This document shows positions 34,905-43,656 of a stretch of DNA of 64,000 nt, in pieces. Below the pieces are notes generated by a model. It was given only the letters and a program-made list of their open reading frames with translations. It did not search any database and was not told the DNA's origin. Each line of letters begins with the position of its first letter. Position 1 is the first letter of the stretch. Both the position numbers and the translations under genes were made by a program. Origin of the DNA: Candidatus Chloroploca mongolica (GTDB lineage: Bacteria; Chloroflexota; Chloroflexia; Chloroflexales; Chloroflexaceae); NCBI RefSeq assembly GCF_004762035.2, contig NZ_SIJK02000009.1, forward strand, positions 30,763 to 94,762, in the 5' to 3' direction.

Positions 34905-35885
34905 CTACGTCAGCTTTGGCAAGATATGCTCGCCGAAGGCCCGAATCCAGGCCTCCTGATTGCGCCCGACGTTGTGGACATAGATCTTATCAAAGCCGAG
35001 ATCGAGGAAGCCTTGCAGGTGGGCACGATGCTCGTCAAGGTTGGACGAGATGAGCACCCGCCCTTTGAAGTTTTCGGGGCGCACGAGACGGGCCATGGCC
35101 GCAAAATCCTCAGGACTGCGGACATCCTGTTTGGGGAAATTCATGCCACCATTGGGCCATTCAACCATGGCTGATTGCATCGCCTCTTCGTCGGTCTCGG
35201 CCCACGAGACGTGCAGTTGCAAGAGCTTGGGCATTCTGGCCGGATCTTTGCCCGCCTCTTTTGCCCCGGCGGCAAAGCTATCGAGAATGCCGCGCAGTTT
35301 GTCGTGGTTGGCCCCAGGCGTAATCAGGCCATCACAGGTCTTGCCAGCCCACTTGAGCGTCTGGGGGCCAGTAGCGGCGACATAGATTGGCAGCGGCTCT
35401 TCGGGCAGCGTCCAGAGCTGCACCTTATTCATCTGGAAGTAGCGTCCGCGATAACGGATCGACTTGCCGCTGAGTAATTTCTGCATCAACTCGGTCGCTT
35501 CTTGCAGCATCTCAAAGCGGATCAACGGCTCGGGCCATTCGCCGCCAACGACATTTTCATTGAGCAACTCGCCACTTCCGAGGCCAAGCCAGAAGCGACC
35601 GGGGAACATCGCGGCGAGGGTCGCGGCAGCATTGGCAATGACCGCTGGGTGGGTACGAAAACTCGGGCATGTCACACCGGGGCCAAAGTCGCCCTTCGTG
35701 ACCATGCCAAGTGCGCCCATCCAACTATAGGCATAGGCATTATGGCCCTGGGCAGGCACCCAGGGCTGAAAATGGTCAGCTGCCATCACGCCTTCAAAGC
35801 CATAACACTCGGCGAGTTTGCAATGCTCGATCAACTCAGTTGGGTGAAACTGCTCAAGTGCAGCAGAGAGGCCAATTTTTGCCAA
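34905..35885 (-). CDS. LLM-class flavin / F420-dependent oxidoreductase
   Basis: 326-residue luciferase-like monooxygenase-family protein (bacterial luciferase TIM barrel). It begins KIGLSAALEQFHPTELIEHCKLAEC. It contains AADHFQPWVP, the loop RFWLGLGSGELLNE, and IYVAATGPQTLKWAGKTCDGLI, as in F420-dependent glucose-6-phosphate dehydrogenase-like members. Whether it uses F420 or FMN is open. The start is TTG at 35885, chosen because AAAGGA lies eight bases upstream. The frame to 35978 reads through an intergenic palindrome and is rejected. The substrate is unknown. Confidence 0.88.
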   Translation of the reverse strand: MAKIGLSAALEQFHPTELIEHCKLAECYGFEGVMAADHFQPWVPAQGHNAYAYSWMGALGMVTKGDFGPGVTCPSFRTHPAVIANAAATLAAMFPGRFWLGLGSGELLNENVVGGEWPEPLIRFEMLQEATELMQKLLSGKSIRYRGRYFQMNKVQLWTLPEEPLPIYVAATGPQTLKWAGKTCDGLITPGANHDKLRGILDSFAAGAKEAGKDPARMPKLLQLHVSWAETDEEAMQSAMVEWPNGGMNFPKQDVRSPEDFAAMARLVRPENFKGRVLISSNLDEHRAHLQGFLDLGFDKIYVHNVGRNQEAWIRAFGEHILPKLT

Positions 35886-35927
35886 AATGATCTTCCTTTC
35901 TTCAGGGCGGTGCTGCCAACCACGGTT

Positions 35928-36002
35928 GCTTGCGCTGGAAAAAAACCAGCGTAGCTGGGTTTTTTCCAGCGCAAGCAAGATTCTCGGGGGCCGCAGGCCC
36001 CC
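35928..36002. terminator. Palindrome (GCCAGC-type tip) and GGGGGCC hairpin after the amidohydrolase gene
   Basis: A 49-base palindrome at 35928-35976 (23-bp arms, one mismatch, tip ACCAGC-GTA-GCTGGG with A and T runs) is followed by GGGGGCC-GCA-GGCCCCC at 35986-36002, which abuts the stop codon of the M20 gene. Both would fold after that gene ends. Confidence 0.75.
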
Positions 36003-37187
36003 TTACCCTTCACCGTTGAGGCAACGCATCGCTGTGTCGCAGAGAATCGCCACGCCTTGTGGAAGGCAGGCTTCATCAATGTCAAAGCGAGGATTGTGGT
36101 GTGGGAAAGAAGTTGCCTCGTTGCTGCTCGACCCCAGGAAGAAGTAGCAGCCCGGGACTTTCGCCAGGACGGCTGAGAAATCTTCGCCACCAGTGGTGCG
36201 GAAGGTTGTATTGATCTTCTCTTCGCCGAGCACAGCTGCGGCTGATTGATAGGTAACGGCGGTTGGTGCAGGTGCATTGACGGTCGCATCGACCCCAAAG
36301 CGGATCTGGACATCAGCGGTGGCCCCCAGCGTCTGTGCAATGCCTTCGGCGACCTCGCGGACACGGCGGTGCAGCAATTCCTGGATTTCGGGGCTGAAGC
36401 TCCGAATCGTTCCACGCAATTCGGCGCTTTCGGCGATGACATTGCCGGCCTCGCCGGACTGAAAGGCCCCGATGGTGACGACCCCCGTCTCTTCGGGGTT
36501 GAGATTGCGAGCAACGATGGTCTGGAGGGCGACCACAATCTGGGCACCGACGAGCACCGCGTCGACCGTCTGATGCGGCTGGGCCCCGTGCCCGCCTTTG
36601 CCGTGGACAATGATCCGGAAGGGATCAGACGCTGCCATCAACGCACCGTCGCGGACGACCGCTGTGCCAAGCGGATGGCCTGACGAGACATGCAGGCCAA
36701 GGGCGATATCGGGTACCGGGCTTTCAAGGAGGCCGTCGGCAATCATCGCCACTGCGCCGCCCAGTCCCTCCTCGGCGGGCTGGAACATCAGCTTGATCGT
36801 GCCCGGCACCTGGTCGCGATGGCGTGCAAAGAGCGTCGCAACGCCGATGCCAACGGCGACATGGGCATCGTGACCGCAGGCGTGCATCACGCCCGGTGTC
36901 TGCGAGCGGTAGGACACATCATTCGCCTCATCGATGGGCAAGGCGTCCATATCAAAACGCAGGAGCACGGTGCGTTCGCCTGGCAGATCGCCCTGCAGGA
37001 TGCCAACAACCCCCGTCTGACCAACGCCTGTCTGAACCTCGTAGCCCAGCGCATCAAGCTTTGCGGCGACGATGTTGGCAGTACGAAATTCTTGAAAGCC
37101 CAACTCGGGATGCATATGCAGGTCGCGCCGAATGGCAACCAGTTCATCATGCAGCGATTCGGCCTCGTGCAAAAACGGAACGGACAT
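36003..37187 (-). CDS. M20-family amidohydrolase (N-acyl amino acid / hippurate type)
   Basis: 394 residues. Metal-dependent hydrolase cleaving N-acyl or N-carbamoyl amino acids, of the HipO/AmaA type. It shows IRRDLHMHPELGFQE near residue 20, LRFDMDALPI, the metal-binding MHACGHDAHVA, FQPAEEGLGGA, and the late histidine motif SFPHHNPRFDIDE. The dimerisation insert is present in the centre. GGAGGAG lies directly before the ATG, and an extended -10 TGGTATACT is on the minus strand near 37233. The next gene on that strand is the flavin/F420 oxidoreductase, separated by palindromes. Confidence 0.93.
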   Translation of the reverse strand: MSVPFLHEAESLHDELVAIRRDLHMHPELGFQEFRTANIVAAKLDALGYEVQTGVGQTGVVGILQGDLPGERTVLLRFDMDALPIDEANDVSYRSQTPGVMHACGHDAHVAVGIGVATLFARHRDQVPGTIKLMFQPAEEGLGGAVAMIADGLLESPVPDIALGLHVSSGHPLGTAVVRDGALMAASDPFRIIVHGKGGHGAQPHQTVDAVLVGAQIVVALQTIVARNLNPEETGVVTIGAFQSGEAGNVIAESAELRGTIRSFSPEIQELLHRRVREVAEGIAQTLGATADVQIRFGVDATVNAPAPTAVTYQSAAAVLGEEKINTTFRTTGGEDFSAVLAKVPGCYFFLGSSSNEATSFPHHNPRFDIDEACLPQGVAILCDTAMRCLNGEG

Positions 37188-37267
37188 ACGGCTCCTCCAA
37201 GAGACTATAGATGCACACGATTGAACCCTTCAAGTATACCATGATCGCTCACAGCTGATCCTCCCTG

Positions 37268-39955
37268 TTATTCCGTCGGTTGCAGCACCTGATGGAGCAG
37301 GTTCAACAGTCGTTCGGCTGTGAAGGGTTTTTGGAGAAAGGCGATCGGGCTGTCATCGTGAAAATGACTGGTCATCTCTTCGGTGGTGTAGCCACTCATT
37401 AACACCACTGGTAACGTGGGCCAGCGCTGACGTAACTGGTAAAAGACCTCTTTCCCACTCATCTGGGGCATGGTGAGATCGAGCAGGACAGCGCCAAGCG
37501 GTTGGGGCAGGTGATCACAAATAGCGAGCCCCTGGATCCCATCGTTGGCGCTGAGCGTCCGATAGCCGCCCCGCTCAAGAATCCGGATCACGATGCTGCG
37601 CACATCACGCTCATCGTCAATCACCAGAATCAGCGGGCGATCAGGCGGTGGTGTTGGCGGCTTGCTTGGCCCTGATGGTCTAGACAGCGTCTTGAGGAAG
37701 GTTGTTCCCGCCTGATCGACAGGCAGCAGGATGGTAAAGCTACTCCCCTTGCCCGGCGTACTCTTAACCGTCAACGCACCCCGGTGCCCGCGCACAATGC
37801 CCATCACCGCAGCCAATCCGAGGCCTCGCCCAGCAAATTTCGTTGTGAAAAACGGATCAAAAATACGTGACAAACTCGCTGATTCCATGCCAATCCCTGT
37901 ATCAGTGACCATCAGACAAACATACGTACCCGCGGTTACCTCTGGGAACGTATGGAATGTCGCAAGATCGACTAACGTCAGTTCCCGCAGGAAGGTACTA
38001 ATCGTCACCGTGCCTCCAATTTCGGCCAGGGATTCGGCGGCATTGACAATCAGATTCATCACTACCTGGCGAATCTGCGCGGCATCGGCCGCGATAAGGG
38101 GCAGATCTGGGGTCAGTTCCTGGTGCAAGAGCGCCTTTTTGTTGACTGAAATGCGTAGGAGACCGATCATCTCAGCGACAACCGCATTGAGATCAAGTGG
38201 TTGCACATCGAAATGCCCGCGTCCGGCATAGGCCAGCATCTGACCAACCAGATCGGCCGCACGACGGGTCACAAGCTCAATCTCGCGGGCACTCTGGTAC
38301 AGTTCGCTCTCTTGAGGGAGATCGAGGAGCAGCAGACTCGCATTGCCGAGGATCGCCGCGAGCAGATTGTTGAAATCGTGGGCAATGCCGCCGGCCATCA
38401 CGCCGAGGCTTTCGAGGCGTTGGGCCTCAAACATTTTGCGTTCGACAGCGAGGCGGGCTTCTTCGGCGTGCCGACGGGCGGTAATATCTTGCCCTACCAC
38501 TAGCAACTCAATCGGCTTGCCCCGCACATCTTGCCGCCAGGTCAGCGACCAGAAGAAGGTGCGTTCACTGTCATTGTCCAGCGCGATCGTTGTTTCCAAC
38601 GAGAATGGCTGTGCGCCGGTGGTGGTTGTGCGCGCAAGTTCGACAAATGCGACACGGTCAGCAGGGGCCACAAACGTCCGCAAATAATCGCGTCCGAGCG
38701 CCGCTTCACGGGCCATGCCAAAGACCCGTTCAGCCTCGCGATTGAACTCGGTCACCCGTAATACAGGGTCAAGGCAGACAATGACACTGCCAGCCGTCTC
38801 GACCAGTGAGCGAAAGCGGAGGGCGGCATCCTCAACGCGGGCAAAGAGACGGGCATTTACGAGGGCGACGCTGATCTGATCGGCCAGAAGGGTGAGTAAC
38901 TTGAGGTCATCATCCGAGAGCGCCGGTTCGCCTGAGGATTCGATACTAATAATGCCTGCGACCGGCTGATGTCCATAACGAATCGGCACAAAGATACCCT
39001 GGGTTATCCCGGGTACGGCATGCAAAAAATCTGGATCGGTCGAAGCATCACGCACAAAATAGGCCTTGCCATCGCGGACAGTGCGTCCGATCACGCCTTC
39101 GTTGAGCCGGATCACCGGTAAGACATGCTCGTAGCCGATCCATGTCTGCAGGTGCAACTCTTCACCTTCACGCAAATAGATGCTGACAAAGGTATAGCCA
39201 AAGACCTGGCTAATCTGGTTGACGACCGTTTCACAGATCTGATCAAGCCGGACTGACGTGGTAATCGCCTGCGCCACGCGCTGGATCGTTCCCAATTCAG
39301 CGAGGCGCCGCTGGGTATCACGATAGAGGATCGCGTTGTCGACAACGACCGCAGCACGTCGGGTCAATTCCGTTGCCAGGGCCTGGAGCGCGGGGGTGAA
39401 CTTCCGTCGCGACTCGGCCATCGTAAACGTGATTGCTCCCCTGGTTTGCCCACGGACATTGAGCGGAACGGTGAATGAGGCACACGGCTTGAGTTGTCGG
39501 ATCAGTTCAAGATAGTCATCATCAAACGTATGCTGGCCGAAGAAATGGGTGCTAAAGTCCTCAATCAGTTCGGGTTGGCCGGTCGAGATGACACGGGGAA
39601 AGAGCCAGGGGGCATTGGCAGGCAATTGATAACAACTGATGGTATCGGCGAGCGCCTGCTGATCCGGGCTGGCACAGACGAGGGCGAGGCGTCGTGGTAC
39701 TGCAGAGGGTTCGGCGAGCGCGACGGCGCACCAGTCGGCAAGCAAGGGGACGGCGAGATGGGCGATTCGGCTCAGAACTTGCTCGTAGTCGAGCGATGAG
39801 GTCAAGACAACGCCCGCAGCGGCCAGAAAACGGGCCTGAGCATCATCCCACTGGCCTTCATCTGTCCTCTCTTCAGACCATCCATCTTCTAGTGAAGGTG
39901 TTAATGGTGTCATCATGGCGTCCAGGGTATTGTAACCAGGTTTTACGTGAGACAT
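37268..39955 (-). CDS. Hybrid histidine kinase with two GAF domains and a PAS domain
   Basis: 895-residue soluble sensor. GAF-like domains lie at about 45-210 and 225-370, and a PAS domain at about 378-495. HisKA has GGIAHDFNNLLAAILGN (His526), the HWE-independent HDFNN type. A HATPase follows (DTGIGM, GRGLGLAAVMG). An intact C-terminal receiver has LLDLTMPQMSG and KPF, unlike the degenerate receiver of the kinase at 10043. No membrane segment is apparent, so it senses a cytoplasmic cue. The start is not firmly set, and an ATG pair at 39916 is an alternative. Its response regulator partner is unknown. Confidence 0.92.
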   Translation of the reverse strand: MSHVKPGYNTLDAMMTPLTPSLEDGWSEERTDEGQWDDAQARFLAAAGVVLTSSLDYEQVLSRIAHLAVPLLADWCAVALAEPSAVPRRLALVCASPDQQALADTISCYQLPANAPWLFPRVISTGQPELIEDFSTHFFGQHTFDDDYLELIRQLKPCASFTVPLNVRGQTRGAITFTMAESRRKFTPALQALATELTRRAAVVVDNAILYRDTQRRLAELGTIQRVAQAITTSVRLDQICETVVNQISQVFGYTFVSIYLREGEELHLQTWIGYEHVLPVIRLNEGVIGRTVRDGKAYFVRDASTDPDFLHAVPGITQGIFVPIRYGHQPVAGIISIESSGEPALSDDDLKLLTLLADQISVALVNARLFARVEDAALRFRSLVETAGSVIVCLDPVLRVTEFNREAERVFGMAREAALGRDYLRTFVAPADRVAFVELARTTTTGAQPFSLETTIALDNDSERTFFWSLTWRQDVRGKPIELLVVGQDITARRHAEEARLAVERKMFEAQRLESLGVMAGGIAHDFNNLLAAILGNASLLLLDLPQESELYQSAREIELVTRRAADLVGQMLAYAGRGHFDVQPLDLNAVVAEMIGLLRISVNKKALLHQELTPDLPLIAADAAQIRQVVMNLIVNAAESLAEIGGTVTISTFLRELTLVDLATFHTFPEVTAGTYVCLMVTDTGIGMESASLSRIFDPFFTTKFAGRGLGLAAVMGIVRGHRGALTVKSTPGKGSSFTILLPVDQAGTTFLKTLSRPSGPSKPPTPPPDRPLILVIDDERDVRSIVIRILERGGYRTLSANDGIQGLAICDHLPQPLGAVLLDLTMPQMSGKEVFYQLRQRWPTLPVVLMSGYTTEEMTSHFHDDSPIAFLQKPFTAERLLNLLHQVLQPTE

Positions 39956-40055
39956 GATACAATCCTATAGGGATGTCAATCATGTCGCCTCTTAATTAAG
40001 TATAAACGGAAAGTTCGCTCTGATACAGGGTATCAGGGGCAAGAAGGGGGTCAAT

Positions 40056-40652
40056 ATGGCACAAGTGGCACAGGATGCTGCCGCGACGTCACGTGAATCT
40101 GCGACTGAACAGCTCAGTTTGTTAGAAGCGCTTACGGCAGCAACCCGTCATATTGCCCTGCTGAGTGCAATGCTTGCGACGTGCGGCAGCCTCTATTTCA
40201 GTGAAGTGTTACGCTGGATACCTTGTGAACTCTGTTGGTATCAACGCATTTTGATGTATCCGCTTGCTGTTGTCTTGCTGGTGGGCATCCTGCGTGATGA
40301 TCGGGGACTTGCCTGGTATGTGCTGCCGTTCTCGCTGTCAGGTATAGCGTTGTCGCTCTACCATTACCTGCAAGTGATCCAGCTTATTCCGCCAGCGGCG
40401 TGTGTTGGTCTTGTTCCATGTGGCATTGATTACCTAACACCTATTTTGACCGGGCCGCTCTCTTTTATCAAGATTCCGTTCCTGGCTCTGGTCGCCTTTG
40501 GGCTTATCAGTGTTATGCTGGGCAACTATGCTCTTGCAGGGGCACCGGTGCCTTCTGCTCAGGGTCGTCGTGGCTCACGCCTTGCGGCAGTGGTCATTGT
40601 GGTCGTGACGATCCTGGTCTTTGTGGGCCTTGGTCTGCTTGTTGGGCTTTAG
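40056..40652 (+). CDS. DsbB/BdbC-like disulfide bond formation protein
   Basis: Quinone-linked thiol oxidase of 198 residues with about five hydrophobic segments. It has two cysteine pairs: WIPCELCWYQR (CxxC) in the first loop and CVGLVPC in the second. This matches DsbB/BdbC, which reoxidises a DsbA-type oxidase. Its position is notable, since the cytochrome c maturation operon (43657-51476), which needs reduced haem-binding cysteines, lies about 3 kb away. The 100 bases upstream have only a small CTGATA/TATCAG hairpin and no clear promoter. Confidence 0.85.
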   Translation: MAQVAQDAAATSRESATEQLSLLEALTAATRHIALLSAMLATCGSLYFSEVLRWIPCELCWYQRILMYPLAVVLLVGILRDDRGLAWYVLPFSLSGIALSLYHYLQVIQLIPPAACVGLVPCGIDYLTPILTGPLSFIKIPFLALVAFGLISVMLGNYALAGAPVPSAQGRRGSRLAAVVIVVVTILVFVGLGLLVGL

Positions 40653-40669
40653 CGCCGTCGCCCTAAAAA

Positions 40670-40702
40670 CTCCCGCTTGTGGTGGCGCAAGCGAGATGGG
40701 AG
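40670..40702 (+). promoter_or_regulatory. Hairpin covering part of the glmS ribosome-binding site
   Basis: CTCCC (40670-40674) and GCTTG (40675-40679) pair with CAAGC (40688-40692) and GGGAG (40698-40702), with an internal bulge. The last arm overlaps the GGAGGAG ribosome site of glmS, so folding could reduce translation. This is a fold drawn by eye. No glmS ribozyme is present in the 61-base gap. Confidence 0.4.
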
Positions 40703-40713
40703 GAGAACAACAC

Positions 40714-42564
40714 ATGTGTGGTATTGTCGGCTACATCGGTTCACGTTCGGCAACGGAAGTTATTATTGGTGGCTTGCAGCGGCTTGAATACCGAGGGTAT
40801 GACTCGGCAGGGATCGCGATTTATGATGTCGAGGCCGGGCTGCAATTGCGCCGCAGTGTGGGCAAGCTCAGCAATCTGGTTGCTCGTGTCTCCCACGAGC
40901 CAGCCGTCGGAACCATTGGGTTGGGCCATACGCGTTGGGCGACCCACGGCGGTGTCACAGAGATGAATGCCCATCCCCATCGTGATGCCAGTGGATCGAT
41001 TGTTGTCATCCAGAATGGCATCGTCGAAAATTATCTCGAACTCAAGTCGCGCCTCCTCGAACAGGGCGTACCGTTCCAGTCACAGACCGATACCGAGGTC
41101 ATTGCACATCTACTCGCGTATCACTATCAACGCGAAGGCGCCCTCGCCCCGGCTCTCCGCGAGACAATGCTTGAACTGCGTGGTGGCAATGCCGTCGTTG
41201 CTTTCTGTATCCACGAGCCGGATCGTTTTGTTGCTGCCCGTCTGGGCAATGCTGGCGGGGTTGTGCTCGGTTCGGCCCAGGGTGAGCATTTTGTGGCTTC
41301 TGATGTTCCGGCGATTCTTGACTATACCCGTGACCTGATCTTTCTCGAAGATCGCGACCTGGCCGTGGTTAGTCGCGATGGCATTGCGATTAGTCGGTTA
41401 GATGGGAGCCAGGTGGCGCGCCCGACGGTGACGGTTCCCTGGGATCCCATTGCCGCTGCCCGTGGTGACTATAAGCATTTTATGGAGAAAGAGATCCACG
41501 AGCAGCCGCGTGCGCTGGTGGATGTGTTGCGTGGGCGGATCGATCACGAGGCTGGCCGCGTTGATTTAGAGGATCTCCGCCTCGATGACGCCGATCTGCG
41601 GCGCGTTGAGCGCATCTACACCACCGCTTGTGGCACGGCATGGCACGCTGGTCTTGTCGCCAAGTTTATGATCGAGCGCCTTGCCCGGGTGCGGGTCGAG
41701 GTGGACTATGCGAGTGAGTTTCGTTACCGCGAGCCGGTGCTGGGCAAAGACTCATTGCTGCTGGCCTTTACGCAGAGTGGTGAGACGGTGGATACCCTTG
41801 CCGCGATGGAGCAAGCGCGTGACCAGGGGGTGCCGAGCGTGGCGATTGTCAATGCGATTGGCAGCCAGGCGGCGCGGGTTGCCGACGGTGGCCCTATTTA
41901 TCTGCATGCCGGCCCTGAAATTGGGGTTGCTTCGACCAAGGCCTTTACTTCGATGCTGGTTTCGGCCTATCTCTTTGCGCTACGTCTGGCCCAGGCCCGC
42001 GGCACCATGACGCCCGATCAAATCCGCCCGCACCTGCAAGCTCTGGTTGAGCTGCCGGGCAAGGCGGCCACGATCATCGAGCGGGTGCTCCCCCAGTGCG
42101 AAGAACTGACGGAACACTATCACCGTGCCTCGAATGCGCTCTTCCTTGGGCGACAACAGAACTATCCAATTGCGCTTGAGGGTGCCCTCAAGCTCAAAGA
42201 GATCAGTTACATTCATGCCGAAGGTTATCCGGCTGGCGAGATGAAACACGGCCCGATTGCCCTGATCGACGAAGATCTGCCGGTCGTCTGCATTGCGCCA
42301 CGCGATGAGATCTATCCCAAAATGGTCAGCAATATCGAGCAAGTGCAGGCGCGGCATGGCCAGGTGATTGCCATTATCACCGATGGTGACGACTTCCTGC
42401 CGACCAGAGCGCGTCATACGCTCAGCGTCCCGCCGACGATTCCGCTGCTCCAGCCTGTCTTGACCGCGATTCCGCTGCAGATCTTTGCCTACACTATGGC
42501 CGTACGGCGTGGATGCGACGTTGATCAGCCGCGGAACCTCGCCAAGAGTGTGACGGTTGAATAG
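40714..42564 (+). CDS. glmS: Glutamine--fructose-6-phosphate aminotransferase (isomerising)
   Basis: Makes glucosamine-6-phosphate from fructose-6-phosphate and glutamine, the entry to peptidoglycan sugar synthesis. The 616-residue product begins MCGIVGYIGSR, the catalytic Cys2 of the glutaminase domain. It contains RLEYRGYDSAG and HTRWATHGGVTEMNAHPH, and two SIS domains follow (FTQSGETVDTLAAM, EGALKLKEISYIHAEGYPAGEMKHGPIALI). The start is fixed by family alignment and by GGAGGAG eight bases upstream. The frame begins at 40621 but those residues overlap dsbB. Confidence 0.97.
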   Translation: MCGIVGYIGSRSATEVIIGGLQRLEYRGYDSAGIAIYDVEAGLQLRRSVGKLSNLVARVSHEPAVGTIGLGHTRWATHGGVTEMNAHPHRDASGSIVVIQNGIVENYLELKSRLLEQGVPFQSQTDTEVIAHLLAYHYQREGALAPALRETMLELRGGNAVVAFCIHEPDRFVAARLGNAGGVVLGSAQGEHFVASDVPAILDYTRDLIFLEDRDLAVVSRDGIAISRLDGSQVARPTVTVPWDPIAAARGDYKHFMEKEIHEQPRALVDVLRGRIDHEAGRVDLEDLRLDDADLRRVERIYTTACGTAWHAGLVAKFMIERLARVRVEVDYASEFRYREPVLGKDSLLLAFTQSGETVDTLAAMEQARDQGVPSVAIVNAIGSQAARVADGGPIYLHAGPEIGVASTKAFTSMLVSAYLFALRLAQARGTMTPDQIRPHLQALVELPGKAATIIERVLPQCEELTEHYHRASNALFLGRQQNYPIALEGALKLKEISYIHAEGYPAGEMKHGPIALIDEDLPVVCIAPRDEIYPKMVSNIEQVQARHGQVIAIITDGDDFLPTRARHTLSVPPTIPLLQPVLTAIPLQIFAYTMAVRRGCDVDQPRNLAKSVTVE

Positions 42565-42586
42565 AGGGGTGCCTCAGCAAACACAA

Positions 42587-42615
42587 ACGCGGTATCCTGT
42601 CAGAGGATACCGCGT
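42587..42615. terminator. Hairpin between glmS and tRNA-Gly
   Basis: ACGCGGTATCC pairs with GGATACCGCGT around a 7-base loop, 23 bases after the glmS stop. It lies between the glmS stop and the 3' end of the convergent tRNA-Gly gene, so it may end both transcripts. Confidence 0.7.
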
Positions 42616-42621
42616 TCTCAA

Positions 42622-42697
42622 TGGAGCGGGAGACGAGACTCGAACTCGCGACAGCCTGCTTGGGAAGCAGGTACTCTACCAACTGAGTTACTCCCGC
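42622..42697 (-). tRNA. tRNA-Gly (anticodon CCC), CCA end encoded
   Basis: On the minus strand the acceptor stem GCGGGAG/CTCCCGC, the D arm, the anticodon arm CCTGC-TTCCCAA-GCAGG and the T arm GCGAG-TTCGAGT-CTCGT fold as a standard cloverleaf, with one G-U in the T stem. The loop places CCC at positions 34-36, so it reads GGG codons. The CCA tail is encoded. A near-consensus promoter lies upstream. Confidence 0.95.
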
Positions 42698-42709
42698 ACT
42701 TGGGATGAA

Positions 42710-42738
42710 AGTATAGCACCCACTGTTACGCTTGTCAA
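42710..42738 (-). promoter_or_regulatory. tRNA-Gly promoter
   Basis: On the minus strand consensus TTGACA (42733-42738) and TATACT (42710-42715) are 17 bases apart, about 10 bases upstream of the tRNA 5' end. The inverted repeat at 42747-42761 is eight bases upstream. Confidence 0.85.
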
Positions 42739-42746
42739 TGTTTCAA

Positions 42747-42761
42747 AGCTTCCGGGAAGCT
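42747..42761. promoter_or_regulatory. Inverted repeat upstream of the tRNA-Gly -35 box
   Basis: AGCTTCCGGGAAGCT, identical to the repeat at 5942-5956 upstream of the ilv promoter and at nearly the same distance from the -35 box. It is a likely shared factor site. Confidence 0.65.
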
Positions 42762-42860
42762 AGGGCGATTGCATCATACGAAACCGGATAAAAAATACGC
42801 TCTCTGTGGCAGCATGTGCATGCAACCAGCGGCGCACACGGCGGCACCCGGCAACAACGA

Positions 42861-42941
42861 GGCACCCACAAGGGGTGCCCCTACAGGGCCGGGGGCCGGG
42901 CCCGGTGTACGGGCACCCCTTGCGGGTGCCCGTACACCGGG
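42861..42941. repeat. GGGCACCCC repeat, copy 1 (upstream of tRNA-Gly)
   Basis: GGCACCC/GGGTGCC at 42861-42879 is followed by CTACAGGGCCGGG and a hairpin at 42901-42941 with 18-bp arms (CCCGGTGTACGGGCACCC). The copy at 60534-60598 shares the words GGGGTGCCCCTACAGGGCC and GGTGTACGGGCACCCC. Both copies lie upstream of a tRNA gene. The rest of the gap from 42762 to 42960 contains nothing I can support as a gene. Confidence 0.75.
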
Positions 42942-42960
42942 TGCCTTGGCGGGGTGTTAT

Positions 42961-43641
42961 TCATGCCATCAGGCGGTAGCCGACCCCCCACTCGGTGAGG
43001 AGCAAGCGGGGCTTGCGTGGATCCTGTTCAAGCTTGCGGCGCAGATGCCAGATATAGACCTTGAGATAATCGTTGTCGCGGCTAAACTCCTGACCCCAGA
43101 CCGCTCTGAGCAGGGTCTCGTGATCGACCACCGTACCGGCTTTTTCTGCCAGAATGATCAGCAGATGGTATTCGGTTGGCGTCAGATCAATCAGTTCACC
43201 GCGCACCATCACTTCACGCGCCTGCTGGTCAATGGTGACCTCCCCTTTGCCGGCGGTGAGGGGGCGGTACGAAGGGGGGACACGGCGCAAGAGGGCGCGG
43301 ATCCGGGCGGCTAGTTCATCAATGTCAAAGGGCTTGGCCAGATAATCATCGGCCCCATGATCCAGCCCGGTAATGATATCGTTGCTCTGCACCTTGGCGG
43401 TCAGCATCAGAATCGGCAACTGGGAAAATTGCCGAATCCGGCGACAGGCTTCCAGTCCATCCATTTCAGGCATCATGATATCGAGCAGAATCATATCCGG
43501 ACGCTGCTCGCGTACGGTGGCGATGCACTCTACGCCATTGGTTGCGGTCAGGACTTTGAAACCCTCGTATTCCAGGTTGATCCGGATCAAATCTCGCAGG
43601 TTCTGGTCATCGTCAACAACGAGGATTGTACGCTTTTCCAT
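42961..43641 (-). CDS. OmpR/PhoB-family response regulator (KdpE-like)
   Basis: 226 residues. The receiver domain begins TILVVDDDQNLRDLI, with phospho-acceptor Asp in LLDIMMPEMDG and KPF at about residue 105. The winged-helix DNA-binding domain ends in VYIWHLRRKLEQDPRKPRLLLTEWGVGYRL, closest in feel to KdpE and PhoP-type regulators. It follows the TlpA-like gene by only 15 bases on the same strand, so it is probably the last gene of the ccm operon. No histidine kinase is next to it. Confidence 0.93.
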   Translation of the reverse strand: MEKRTILVVDDDQNLRDLIRINLEYEGFKVLTATNGVECIATVREQRPDMILLDIMMPEMDGLEACRRIRQFSQLPILMLTAKVQSNDIITGLDHGADDYLAKPFDIDELAARIRALLRRVPPSYRPLTAGKGEVTIDQQAREVMVRGELIDLTPTEYHLLIILAEKAGTVVDHETLLRAVWGQEFSRDNDYLKVYIWHLRRKLEQDPRKPRLLLTEWGVGYRLMA

Positions 43642-43656
43642 GCGCTACCCCTGCTA

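Noticed and set aside
35886..35978. N-terminal extension of the LLM oxidoreductase
   Set aside because: It also reads through a palindrome; a TTG start with AAAGGA upstream at 35885 is better.
40653..40713. glmS ribozyme riboswitch
   Set aside because: The gap to the upstream gene is 61 bases, too short, and none of the ribozyme core is visible.
42861..42941. CRISPR-like array in the GC-rich repeat region
   Set aside because: Repeats are palindromic and unequal, with no constant spacers and no cas genes in the window.
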